Source: Cudoniella acicularis
Taxonomy: Eukaryota; Ascomycota; Leotiomycetes; Helotiales; Helotiaceae
Assembly: GCA_013054445.1 (NCBI GenBank)
Contig: JAAMPI010000528.1
Span: 1-33,203 of the forward strand
DNA: 33,203 nucleotides
Reading direction: 5' to 3'
The notes under the pieces are model-generated. The model was given only the letters and a program-made list of their open reading frames with translations, did no database searches and was not told the origin of the DNA. This document shows, piece by piece, positions 1 to 8,832 of the stretch. Every line of letters begins with the position of its first letter. Position 1 is the first letter of the stretch. The translations under genes and the position numbers were made by a program.

Positions 1-598
1 AGGACTAAGTAAAAGAAAACTCTGTTTAACCCCTTTTAAAATAGCTTGTATTTTATAGATGTGATTTTCAATATAAATCTAGCTTTCATTCTATCGTCTT
101 CTTGTTCGTTGCCTCGCGATGTTTGACGAAAATACACATCTGTATAGTACTTAGAAGATATATAGCAAAGCTAGCATTGGAGTCTAAAATAAACTGTGAT
201 AGAATTATTTCCCGGTACTAAATTATAAATTGGCCAAACTTTTGAATACTATTTGAGTGTTGAATGTTTAATTTTGAAGTGTTAAGGCTAGGTTTAGGAA
301 GGCTCGCCCCTAGCGCCTCGCTTAGTACAAGTAAAGTAATTGAAAAAAGGGGCGCGCTATTTCTAATGGACTTGGCGCTAGGAACCTTTGGTAATAGTCT
401 AACAGAAGTTTACTCTAATACCATAATTAGGAAAAGCGTTGCGTACTAAATGGCTGACTACATTTATGCATTCACTTGATCTCTAATCTATAAAAATTAC
501 ATTTTTGTACTCTTTGCCTTTCAACTGGAAACATGAGATAGGGCTGAAGATACATTACTCAACACAAAACCTACCTCTAGAAATAATTCAGCAACTGT
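1..598. other. AT-rich intergenic DNA, no gene seen
   Basis: No convincing coding region, RNA gene or promoter was recognised. A short open frame at 264-449 has no recognisable family and no splice context, so it is treated as chance. The words TTTGAAGTGTT at about 273 recur elsewhere in the left part of the window (about 3961, 7844 and 7861), which suggests repeat-derived sequence. Confidence 0.5.
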
Positions 599-1518
599 TT
601 GATATATAAGGATGGTAATTCTCATAGAATTTTTACCTACTCATCATTTGCGATGACTTTAGATCCCGAATTCCAGTCACGTTGTTTTCCATTATCTATG
701 TGGAACAGACATCAAATTCGTCGCACTTTATTACGCTGTCAGCTTTACTGCGAGCTTTTTCATCAGCCAGGAGACTCTGACAGTATAGATGGCTGGGAAG
801 AACGACTGCCGGAACAAGAATTCTTCTGGCTCGTTATGAATGGTGGGAAGTTGAAGAAGTGATGTGTATCTATCAGCTCCTGGTATTTACTCCTAGCAAC
901 TTACCCTCAAACGGTTTACCTCCTGCAGAGTGCATTACCAAACCACAATTTCAAGAACGAGGACTTCCGCAACTGCGAAATTTCCTGGATCAGACGCAAA
1001 CCACTTCCTTCGGACACAGTTATCTCAGCCGCTTCCTCTCCAAAGCGTTTCACGGCTTCTCAAAAATGGATCAGGCAGATCTCAATTGGATCTCACTGCC
1101 TCGACCTCAGTACAAGTCCCATTTCACCGAAACGGGCGTCATACCTACCGGCACCTACCGAACTTTCCCCAATTACACCCACAGCAACAACAAACCGCGC
1201 AAATGGCATCCAAGTCCTTATCCAGGCACGAAACTAGAGCACATCACACACTCGAAACTAAATCCCTATTTATCATCCGAATGCAGAGATCTTGCTTCCA
1301 AACCAGCGGAATTGAAGAGGTTTGTGAGATTGATAGGATGGGTGTTTTGGGAAGGAAACAGGTTGCATGATTGGGTTGAGTTTGGGAAGTCTTTTTATGT
1401 TTTTCGTCTTGAAGCGGGGGATTTTGATGAGGAGTGGGATTGTTTTTGTCCGACAGGGAGGAGGCTGCGGCGCTGGGCAGATGTGGAGAGGGGGAATTCG
1501 AAGACGTATGATGGTTAG
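599..1518 (+). pseudogene. Unrecognised fungal protein, broken by a one-base frameshift
   Basis: Two open frames that abut read as one protein. The first (ATG possible at 653) contains a helical stretch RHQIRRTLLRCQLYCELFH and runs to an EQEFFW segment near 830. The next frame opens there with ARYEWWEVEEVMCIYQLL and continues about 220 residues to a stop at 1516-1518, including RLIGWVFWEGNRL. Adding one G to the GG at 828-829 would make the frame continuous, so a single-base deletion explains the break. The WEVEE..CIY pattern followed by a G(W/Y)VFW segment resembles uncharacterised fungal proteins sometimes annotated as F-box-related; no F-box is visible here. The function is unknown. A sequencing error or an unrecognised small intron are alternatives to a real mutation. 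Confidence 0.5.
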
Positions 1519-2553
1519 TGATTAATGCTTTGGAGATGGGATGAGAAGAGGTAGGTGAGGTTACTTCTCTAGACTTTTCTGTTTCACTGGGGTATTGTTT
1601 TCAAGGAGAATATTAAATTCAGTTGAAGTGGGAGTCGTTTGATGAAGTTCGCAAGAAATTGAGTGAATAAATCTATAAACAGTGGATGAGCCATCACTTC
1701 ATCTCCTTATCTCAAGAGGTGGAATGGAAAAAAAAAGGGGCATGGCGACGCCCGGCTTCAGGCTTACCCGATAGTGTGTAACTCCCTGTAAATTAGCGAC
1801 TAACCGCCCAGAGGATTTGTGTTTATTTGCGGGACAGTAAGATTCCATTGATATGGTGCATAAGAACCGAGAAATTATTTATCGGTAATTAGATGTATGC
1901 GCAATTACGATATGTTCCCTCTGGCGTGTTCCCAATAATGTAGGCACAAAAAAGGTGAACTCAACAGCGCTCATAGGCCACTAGCTAAATTACAGGGTGC
2001 AAGTCCCTATCAGTTAGCGATCGTTCACTACCATTCAAACACTGCCCCTTTACTTCACGCAGTCCAACACAACACTTGAAAGTTATTAAATAAGTACTAA
2101 GCTAAATCAACATAAAACTGCCCAAGACGGACGATCAGTGAAAGAATTTTATATTTCTATTATTATAATAATGTTCCATGCTAAAATGGTGCCTTTCTTT
2201 TCAAATTCGCGTAGTGGAAGGGAAAAAGTCGCACATCACTTCAACTACTGCCATAAGTCATTTGAAAATTATAGGCGAAATCCTTTGCTTCTCGAAATTT
2301 ACGATTTGAAGTGATTTTGTGGATTTGGATTTGATAGTTTTGTATTCGACATGATTTTGGACCCCAATGCCTCACCCTTCAATCCGAGACCAACTTTACA
2401 ATCTTCCACCTAGCTCTCGAGTATGTCTTGTTAAATGATCCTCTCGAGTCTCCATTTACTCAACCTATGCTGTGCGCAATTGGGAAATTCAAAGCAACAA
2501 CGACAAGAATTTTTTGTTCCCAGTTCACTTCACCAAAGCAACATCTTCCAGGC
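1519..2553. other. Intergenic DNA with a MITE-like segment
   Basis: No coding sequence is supported. The stretch contains the 1782-1998 inverted-repeat element described separately and AT-rich sequence around 2140-2180. The remainder shows nothing recognisable. Confidence 0.5.
1782..1998. mobile_element. MITE-like element with imperfect terminal inverted repeats
   Basis: The left end reads CCCTGTAAATTAGC (about 1783) and the right end reads GCTAAATTACAGGG (about 1984-1997), which is its reverse complement with one mismatch. Weaker complementarity extends inward (GACTAACCGCC against the complement of AGGCCACTAG). The span is about 215 bp with no coding capacity, which suits a MITE. No clean target-site duplication was identified, so the outer boundaries are approximate. 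Confidence 0.4.
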
Positions 2554-3168
2554 TCAGGCTACTTTCTCCATATTTATCGCATGCACATGGGTAGTCCCTT
2601 CATCATAATGCTCAGGTATCGTCGGAAACTCCTCATTCGTCCTCCTCAACATCGTCACATAATACTGATGATGCTTCTTACTCTGCCACTCCACAAACAT
2701 CAGCCACTTATGCTTGCCCGGCACCGTATCAATTGTCTAAGAGAAAACACACGGGTAAAGGTTTGTTTCTCCCTCAATGGGAGCTTTGAGGTCGCTGATT
2801 TTCCGGTAGTATTCCTCCGGGTGGTTGCCATTCTTGAGGAATGCCCTCGTGACTGCCATGACTGGTGCCTTGTATGGAAGCGATTCAATACTGTCAAAAT
2901 TCATGAATTCTACCCTTTCGAAATCGCACAGGGCATCAAGTGGTGCCATAACTGCTGGTGTCTCGGGAGCCGCTACGAAGGCATCATGCGTGGCTATGGA
3001 TGGCCATACGCCGAGGATGTAGAAAGTGGAAGGACTTTCGATGCCGGAGAAGGATACACAGTTTGTTTTGGTAGCTGAGCGAATTTCTGGGAAGACTTTC
3101 AGAAGAGAGGGGTTGGTGGCTGATACTCCATCTTTTAAGCGTCGTTTGCAGACTTCGAGGATTGGCAT
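2554..3168 (-). pseudogene. Dimeric alpha/beta-barrel (ABM-like) protein with one in-frame stop
   Basis: From the ATG at 3168 the frame encodes 143 residues, hits TAG at 2737-2739, and continues in the same frame for 60 more residues to TGA at 2554-2556. Both parts read as real protein: FYILGVWPSIATHDAF and HPEEYYRKI before the stop, then TIDTVPGKHKWLMFVEW and a C-terminal HVHAINMEKVA after it. The fold pattern (repeated beta-alpha units, W/F-rich strands, ~200 residues) suits tandem dimeric alpha/beta-barrel proteins of the antibiotic-biosynthesis-monooxygenase superfamily; substrate unknown. The residue at the stop would plausibly be Trp (TGG to TAG), a C-to-T change at CpA on the other strand, the type RIP makes. 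An intron ending at this TAG is unlikely because it would have to remove conserved-looking coding sequence. Confidence 0.65.
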
Positions 3169-4775
3169 TTCGAATCGATTTCCCGGTGGCTGTTAATAGC
3201 TCCTAACTTGATGAAGTGAATTGAAGGGTATGAGATTCGACGAGTGCAGTCGAAGTGCTGGAACGGGATTTCGTTATGGATTTGGAGAATTGCGGTTGGA
3301 AAAAAGGAGAGTCGAGAAGAAACTCAGCCGAAATGAATGTAGTAGACTGATGATTGTCTAAGATAATTGAACTGAGCTATGGGTAGCTCTGTAGCCCCTG
3401 TAGCTTCCTGTGAGTGGGAAGTGAGATGAATAGTGGGGGGTCGATAAGTCTGATTCACTCCCTCAAAACAGTGGGGATGATCACGGAAACACAACCCGCT
3501 TCATTCACAAGGCTGCACGGGAGTCTGAGACCCTCCCTGAAAGTGCCAATTATAATTGTAGATAACGGATAAGTCTACAAAACTGGAAGTAATGCCTCCT
3601 TTGATTGTAAATTCCGGCGACGGCAGGTACGGCGAGACTCAGCATCGGCAACTTGCAAGCGCTGGACAGACATTCGTCAATTCCTGCAAGCACTCTCTGA
3701 TATCAGCAGGCATCATATTGCGAACGCAGGGAGATTTTCGACACGATCGTTCTCTCTATCGTGGTTTTGGACTCGACATCACTAACCAATTTCTCTCATG
3801 CCGGCATGCCTCGTGCTGCGATTCTATCCGTGCAACACTTCAAAAAATTGAAATCAAGCCAGACTTTGAATTCAAAATAAGTTGCGTTAAAAGAAGCTTA
3901 TTGGTAGGGTTTTTCTTAAAATACATATTAATTGTGTTGCAAATTTGGATGTTCCTAAATTTTGAAGTGTTTGGCGTAGTTTTGTAGCTTCCCCACCTGC
4001 GCGCTGGAATGAAGTGGAAGCTAGCGAAGCTACAGGGGCTCCCACGCTGTATTTTAGTTGCTGCTGGTAGACACTCAGGGACTTGGGCACTGGGATTTAG
4101 CGAGCAGCCACCCCTTTTAAACGAAGTGAATCGCTGACGGAATTGCGACAAAAATAATTCCTACTTAATACTTCTCTAGTTTCTAGAGCCGCTTACTTGA
4201 AATAAAAAATAGCGATGGAGTTTGCACTTTTTATTATAGGTATTTGAGTTGTTCTTTTGCTTGCGAGGGGAAGAGATAAAATACATGTAAACTACTGTCG
4301 CAGCGCTCCATGAACCTCGGCAAAAATAACCTCGCGGATCGGTAGGGGTCAGGCAGCCAGAAAGGGAAGGCGGTCTCAGAGATTGGCCACCACCTAGATT
4401 CTGCCTAACCTTACCTGATTAAGGAAACTAGTGGGGAATACCTAGGTATTATCAATCAACTCTTTCTCTTTTGTGCGTCGCATTCGGTTAGTGAGCTTGC
4501 CGCTCTTGCTCAGGTGCTAATCACCCTCGGCTCACCTGACCAGCCTGACCAGCCTACCCGCCATAAAATTTATCACCTCCTTATGTGTTTCAGCTTTTCG
4601 CTCTATTTTCCTGGCAAGGTCGAAGATATCCTGGAAAAAGTTTTTATAAAACGCTTTATAAGTAAAACTCGTGGTTTATATATATTATTATTTTGTGCGC
4701 TAATATTTTTTTTTTTTGGTAAGTGGAATTAGCGAGTACTTATTTAAAAAAAAATTTAAAATAAGAAATTCTTTT
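3169..4775. other. Repeat-derived intergenic DNA
   Basis: No gene is supported. It contains the inverted-repeat-bounded segment at 3393-4040. It also holds a stretch around 4500-4740 with a short direct repeat (TGACCAGCC twice near 4539-4556) and poly-T tracts. Open frames at 3592-3987 and 4514-4732 match no family I recognise, and their AT-rich ends look non-coding. Confidence 0.45.
3393..4040. repeat. 15-bp perfect inverted-repeat pair bounding ~650 bp
   Basis: AGCCCCTGTAGCTTC at 3393-3407 is exactly reverse-complemented as GAAGCTACAGGGGCT at 4026-4040. The right end also carries nested complementary words (GTAGCTTCC at 3984 and GGAAGCTA at 4017), which could form a hairpin. Paired ends around a non-coding or decayed interior suggest a non-autonomous DNA transposon remnant. 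No transposase motif and no target-site duplication were found. Confidence 0.4.
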
Positions 4776-4932
4776 GTCCTCGGTGAGACTCGAACTCACG
4801 ACTATTAGATGTTAATTTAAATATTGGAGAGAAGCACACGGTAGAACCAACCCTTTGGATGGCCAAACTGTTTTACAATCTGATCATACAGACGTATGAG
4901 ACCAACGCTCTAACCACTTTTCGACTATTAGC
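4776..4932 (-). tRNA. tRNA-like relic (tRNA-Met-like, CAT), probably a pseudogene
   Basis: On the minus strand a D-arm/A-box-like word GTGGTTAGAGCG leads into TTGG-TCTCATA, matching an elongator-Met anticodon loop with CAT at 4896-4898. At the other end a perfect T-arm stem-loop GTGAG-TTCGAGT-CTCAC (4784-4800) forms a good B box. CTAAT just before the variable loop can pair with GTTGG, with wobbles, to close the anticodon stem, leaving an intron-like insert of about 90 nt. The 5' acceptor strand does not pair with the 3' GTCCTCG-complementary end, so a functional tRNA is doubtful. It could also be a tRNA-derived SINE head. Confidence 0.35.
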
Positions 4933-5309
4933 TTTTCGCATTGGTATTAATATAGAGAAATGCTTACACTGAGCCACGAAGACGCTGTACCGGAATTTGG
5001 TTTTTGTGAAAAAAATACTATTTTAAAATATATACCCCGGGTCCCCAACCGAGGTTCTCGAAGTTTTTGATTGGGTGTTGCGGATCAACTTCGGCCAAGC
5101 AGCCTAGAGTCAAAATGCTTAGGCGAGTTTTCACACGTTGTTATTCCACATCTTATCCGGTCGAGCACCAAATGTTAATAAAGATTTTTAAAAGCGCCTC
5201 AGAATTATGGACGCTTCCCAAACCTGCAACCCCTCATTTTGCTATCCTTATTTTACGGGCTCTTCACTCCCTTCACCATCACCATCCCCGCCTTAGTTTG
5301 TGGAATTAT
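4933..5309. other. Intergenic DNA, nothing recognised
   Basis: Contains an open frame beginning at 5067 with no recognisable motif and a run of CATCACCATC-type repeats near 5273-5288. No gene is supported here. Confidence 0.4.
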
Positions 5310-6053
5310 TCATTTCTTAGTACCTGGATTCTCATTTTTAGTAGCAGAATCGTTTCGTAATGCACAAAGAGATAGATAAAGCTCATCTTTAAATGGAGCG
5401 ATTAACTGGTCGAGCTCTATCTCCATAATATCCTCAAAAGCTATACTCGAGAGAACTCTCATACACTCAGCTGCAGCCTTTTGGAGAGTAGAAACTTTAT
5501 TCTGCTGCGACATAGATGAGACTCCATTCTCGACGGCTAAGATCCTGGTACTTCTAAGCAATTGAGTGATCTAGTGGATACAATCGGAAAGCTGTGGTAA
5601 TCAACAGCTGCGATCGCAAATCGTTTTGTTCAGGGGTGTAAGAGGGTGCAGGAGCAATTTGAGTATCCAAAGTCGAAGCCACGCACGCTGCCGGAACCTC
5701 CTTCACGAGTTCTATCGCGCGTTCAGCAATCTGAGCTTGGTGCTTCCGGTCACCGAAATGATGCAACTAGAGGTCTTGGTCTTTTCCTAGCAAATGGATA
5801 TTTTTCAACCAATCTTTTCCGAAAACTATAATATCCAGCGTATCTGGCGCACTTCTAAATCTCTCATGGAACTAGGAAGTGCATGCAAGATGTAATGCAA
5901 GGAGTTCGATGTCTGATTTACCCTCATCAGCTGGTTGGTCTTAATAATTCGGGGCACCTGGAAACATGCTGTCGCTATCGAGGATCGGCTTGCCACAAGA
6001 CATTTTAATTGACTTCGAGAATTAGTCATGGTAGAGCGATCAAAGTTGAGCAA
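5310..6053 (-). pseudogene. Possible 3' remnant of the degenerate minus-strand gene
   Basis: Three short minus-strand frames (5826-6053, 5554-5766, 5310-5561) follow the better-supported remnant upstream in the same orientation. They contain protein-like segments such as FQVPRIIKTNQLMR, NSLHYILHALPSSMRDLE, AERAIELVKEV and EDIMEIELDQLIAPF, each ending in stops or frame changes. I recognise no family. They are read as fragments of one decayed gene because of order, strand and similar composition; the join between them is not demonstrated. It could equally be chance open frames in repeat-derived DNA. Confidence 0.25.
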
Positions 6054-7397
6054 CTCGCAGAAGTCTTCTTTTTGGCTCTCTTTCCTGCTAATTCTGAATC
6101 GTGGGTCGTAGGCAATGTGGGTAGTCTTGGCGCAGAAACTCCTTTGGTTTTGAGATATGTGTTTCTATATACTGAATCAATACTAATCCATTGTACACTC
6201 GGATCAACTGGAATATATTTCCGTGGTAGTCTTCGCGTGCTGTGCGACTTGTGATTTATGAGCGGGGAGCATGTCGGGCATGATCGGCGAGAGACCAGAT
6301 ATTTGCTACTTGAGGAGTCGAACCCAGGCTTTGAATCCACCCTGTACGTATCTTGTGACCGGTAAATATAGCACATGATTTGGACATCTTTATATTTGCC
6401 ATCAAATGGCCGTTTGTTTCCAACAATGCTTCCCTTTCGATGCGCGATTTCACGAGCGACTTGATTTCTTTTGTGGAGCAAGTGGGTGTAGATAGAGGAA
6501 ATGAGGTTTTTGTTCTCAAGGAGAACCAAGGTATTATCAAGAACCTCTTCATCAAAATGATGAAGCACCCAAGCGGCGACACTCGGAGGCAGGTTGTTTA
6601 GCGTATAAGCGGTCCTTCCAGCTTTTTCGTTAACCACTGCACGAGCACAGTCCGAAAGAGCTCCAGCTGTAACAAGTAGACCATCAACAGCTCCATTACG
6701 GGCGAAATTAATCGCTCGCCGGTGAAAAAATGTTCGGCATTGCTAATCCCAGCAAGGACCGCCGCGAGATTGAGACATGCATCATATCGTTTTCCATTCT
6801 CTATGGATGTAGGTGTCTCCAAGATCCACTGAGGGTGGGGTACATAAACAATAACCCGCTCAATCGTGTTGCCCTCTATTTGCAACAATTCTGGACATTC
6901 TTACCTTCGTTCTGGACAATGTATGTACGCATGTTTTCACGTGCTTGAACTCTATCTCCATTCTGCGACCCAAAGACTACAAGCACCTTCGCCAAACAGG
7001 TTGTTTCACGGGCATTGCTGAAAGTGGTGTGGCACTTAAGCAGATCTTTTGTATAGTTCTTAGTATGAGATCGCTTGCCCGTAAACATTTTTCGATGAAA
7101 AGGGTATTCGAACCAAAACATGTTTTCGGAATTGAGCCCTCTTTTAAAGAGTAGTAGGAGGCATGGATTGGTGTCATCCGCAGTTTGACCGAAGTCGACA
7201 GCCTTAGAAGCACCAAAAAAGCTAGGATAGTGTAGCATCGCTGCTAGTGGGGCAGAAAGACGGCCAGAGGGACGAACGAGGTGTTTCTGAGCCCTTTGCG
7301 AGAGCAAATGCTCCTCGTTCTCAAAATCCAGATAGATTCTTGAGGGGAAAGATTCGTCTGTCGTTTGGAAGGTAACCGAACTCCCGCACCAAAACAC
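6026..7397 (-). pseudogene. Multiply frameshifted gene remnant of unknown function
   Basis: Three minus-strand frames line up into one plausible protein. The first (7397 to about 6880) has ENMFWFEYPFHRKMFTGK and VVFGSQNGDRVQARENMRTY. The second (about 6888-6715) has ERVIVYVPHPQWILETP and KRYDACLNLAAVLAGISNAE. The third (about 6725-6380) has INFARNGAVDGLLVTAGALS, then VVNEKAGRTAYTLNNLPP and EVAREIA-like helices ending near GNKRPFDGKYKDVQI. Each join is a frame change inside apparently conserved sequence (near 6870-6890 and near 6715), with no good splice signals. Below about 6380 the same frame stays open to 6026 but loses protein-like character. No catalytic motif is recognised. The 5' end runs directly into one arm of the inverted repeat at 7372-7650, suggesting truncation there. 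Confidence 0.45.
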
Positions 7398-7650
7398 GTT
7401 TTAGCGAATATTCAAAATCTTTATAATTAAATAACTACAAATTATTTTATTCCAGTTTTAATAATATAAAAAGTATGTTAAATATAAATTGACTTAAAAA
7501 TATAATATATATAAAAGCTATATGATTTACCAATAATTTAAGTTATAAATATTTATTATTTAAAATTTGTATTATTATATTTTGTTGTTATTTTATTATA
7601 GATTAAAGTAATAATTTTAAGAGTGTGTTTTGGTGCGGGACTTCGATTAC
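7372..7650. mobile_element. Short AT-rich element with 26-bp inverted repeats
   Basis: The arm at 7372-7397 and the arm at 7625-7650 are reverse complements at 24 of 26 positions; the right arm starts GTGTTTTGGTGCGGG. They enclose about 227 bp of very AT-rich, non-coding sequence. This is the form of a MITE or solo-foldback insertion, sitting exactly at the 5' limit of the broken minus-strand gene. No target-site duplication is obvious, and the interior composition could also reflect RIP. Confidence 0.5.
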
Positions 7651-8253
7651 GCTGAAATTCGCTAAATTCAGCAACCTCCTTTGCCCCGCGATGTACCCCG
7701 CACCTGTTCACAACACTTCGAAGAAAAAATACAATACGAAACTCTTGACAGCCAGCAAAGCGGAGAAGAAGTAACTAGATCCAATTCCAGTTGTTTTTAA
7801 AGTAAACATTTAGTTCTTGCGCCTTTCAGTTGTTGAATAACTTTGAAGTGTTTAGGCACTTTGAAGTGTTTAGACATGGCTTTAATTTCCACAGTCGCTA
7901 TTCTAGTCAGCGCTCCTCACTTCACAACTATAAAATCAATTAAAAGTGTCATTACTAGAGTGTTGATGCTACAAGGAACTCGTTTTTCACCAATTTTCTC
8001 GCTCTAGGTTTCAAATATAAGAATTTACTATTCCTAAATAATACCTAGTAATTAATCCAAATCAAGCTCTAGACACAACAACAGCAAACAATCAAGCCAA
8101 CAACCAATACCCTTTGATCCCCTTGCCAGCTAACACACTATTTTCTTGTAGCCAATAGAATAGCTAACTGCTTATCTACAATTCACGTTAGCATGATTCG
8201 GTCGTTAGTGCATGACTTAAATTCTTTCAAGTGGAGGCTCACCCTGAATACGC
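7651..8253. other. Intergenic DNA 3' of the precursor gene
   Basis: No gene is supported. A 17-18 bp direct duplication (CTTTGAAGTGTTTAG repeated at about 7842 and 7859) is present. The rest is low-complexity, moderately AT-rich sequence that would include the 3' untranslated region of the minus-strand precursor gene. Confidence 0.45.
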
Positions 8254-8526
8254 TTAGGCGTCGTTAGGCGCAAAGAATTCCTCCGCTGGCGAGCGCTTTG
8301 CGTCAACAGGAGGAGCGAATTTATTGAAACGCTTTGCGTCGTTAGGTGCAACGAATTCCTCCGCTGGCGAGCGCTTTGCGTCGACAGGAGGAGCGAATTT
8401 ATTGAAACGCTTTGCGTCCTTAGGCGCAACGAATTCCTCCGCTGGCGAGCGCTTCGAGTCGACAGGTGCAACGAACTGCTCGGTGCGGGCGTCAACAGGG
8501 GCTACAAATAGCTCCGCCGGGGAGCG
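8254..8526 (-). repeat. 78-bp coding tandem repeat of the precursor
   Basis: The 26-residue unit SPAEEFVAP-DAKR plus FNKFAPPVDAKR corresponds to 78 bp. Two copies are nearly identical (about 8262-8339 and 8340-8417). More diverged half-units follow toward the gene's 5' end (to about 8526), one having lost its KR (DAR-TEQ). High identity of the 3' units with divergence at the 5' side suggests recent unequal-crossover expansion. Confidence 0.85.
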
Positions 8527-8684
8527 CTTTGCATCGTTTTGAGGAGAGAAAACGCTGGCTATTAGAAAGATTAGTTGGTTAACACTACCCGATCTTGAGA
8601 ATTGGCCTGCCTTCATCTGGGACTGGAACTAGCCTGAGTGCCAACCAGAAGGACACCGAGCAAGAGGGTTGAAGAGAAACGCAT
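8254..8684 (-). CDS. Secreted Kex2-processed repeat precursor, candidate dikaritin RiPP precursor
   Basis: Exon 1 starts at the ATG at 8684 and encodes a classical signal peptide (MRFSSTLLLGVLLVGTQA). A frame change then needs an intron: acceptor CTAATAG ends at 8559, and donors at 8629 (GTTCCA, 71 nt) or 8623 (GTCCCA, 65 nt) both keep phase, giving 119 or 121 residues. Neither donor is canonical, so the junction is uncertain. Exon 2 (8254-8558) is a chain of short peptides each followed by Lys-Arg: SPAELF.., SPAEEFVAPKDA-KR, FNKFAPPVDA-KR, SPAEEFVAPNDA-KR, FNKFAPPVDA-KR and a final SPAEEFFAPNDA with no KR. Six KR sites are present. This layout is that of fungal KEP proteins and of dikaritin precursors (UstA type), which Kex2 cuts in the Golgi before UstYa-type oxidases cyclise the cores. 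The UstYa gene lies divergently next door. The shared core is (E/K)F(V/A)(A/P)P; no Tyr is present. Confidence 0.8.
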
Positions 8685-8775
8685 TCTGTATGATAAGATC
8701 AGGATTGAAGTCTTGACGAAGATTTTTGTTATCAATGGAAGATTTGACCGGAGTTGAGTAAAGGATTCTAGCATG

Positions 8776-8832
8776 TATTTATACAGTAGAGTCTCATGAG
8801 TCATGCCATCTGGGGCCGGCAGCTAAGTACCG
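8776..8832 (-). promoter_or_regulatory. TATA box and CGG-N10-CCG site upstream of the precursor gene
   Basis: TATAAATA lies on the minus strand at 8783-8776, about 92 bp upstream of the precursor ATG. About 35 bp further upstream is CGG (8817-8819), ten bases, then CCG (8830-8832), the inverted-triplet layout bound by many fungal Zn(II)2Cys6 regulators. The combination is seen in the sequence; regulator binding is inferred. Being in the divergent promoter, it could also serve the UstYa gene. Confidence 0.45.

Noticed and set aside
264..449. Short plus-strand open frame
   Set aside because: No family, no splice signals, and it overlaps a repeated word; likely chance.
2428..3078. 216-codon plus-strand open frame
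   Set aside because: It is the shadow of the minus-strand alpha/beta-barrel gene, whose protein sequence is far more plausible.
3592..3987. Plus-strand open frame inside the inverted-repeat pair
   Set aside because: No transposase or other motif; the C-terminal half is AT-rich, hydrophobic low-complexity sequence.
6305..6345. Possible second tRNA T-arm (GGGTTCGACTCC on the minus strand)
   Set aside because: The B-box-like word is present, but the flanking stem does not pair and no A box or anticodon arm lies at a sensible distance.
8217..8495. Second repetitive minus-strand frame over the precursor
   Set aside because: Its Ser/Arg-rich repeats are a frame shadow of the KR-containing repeat frame, and it lacks a signal peptide.
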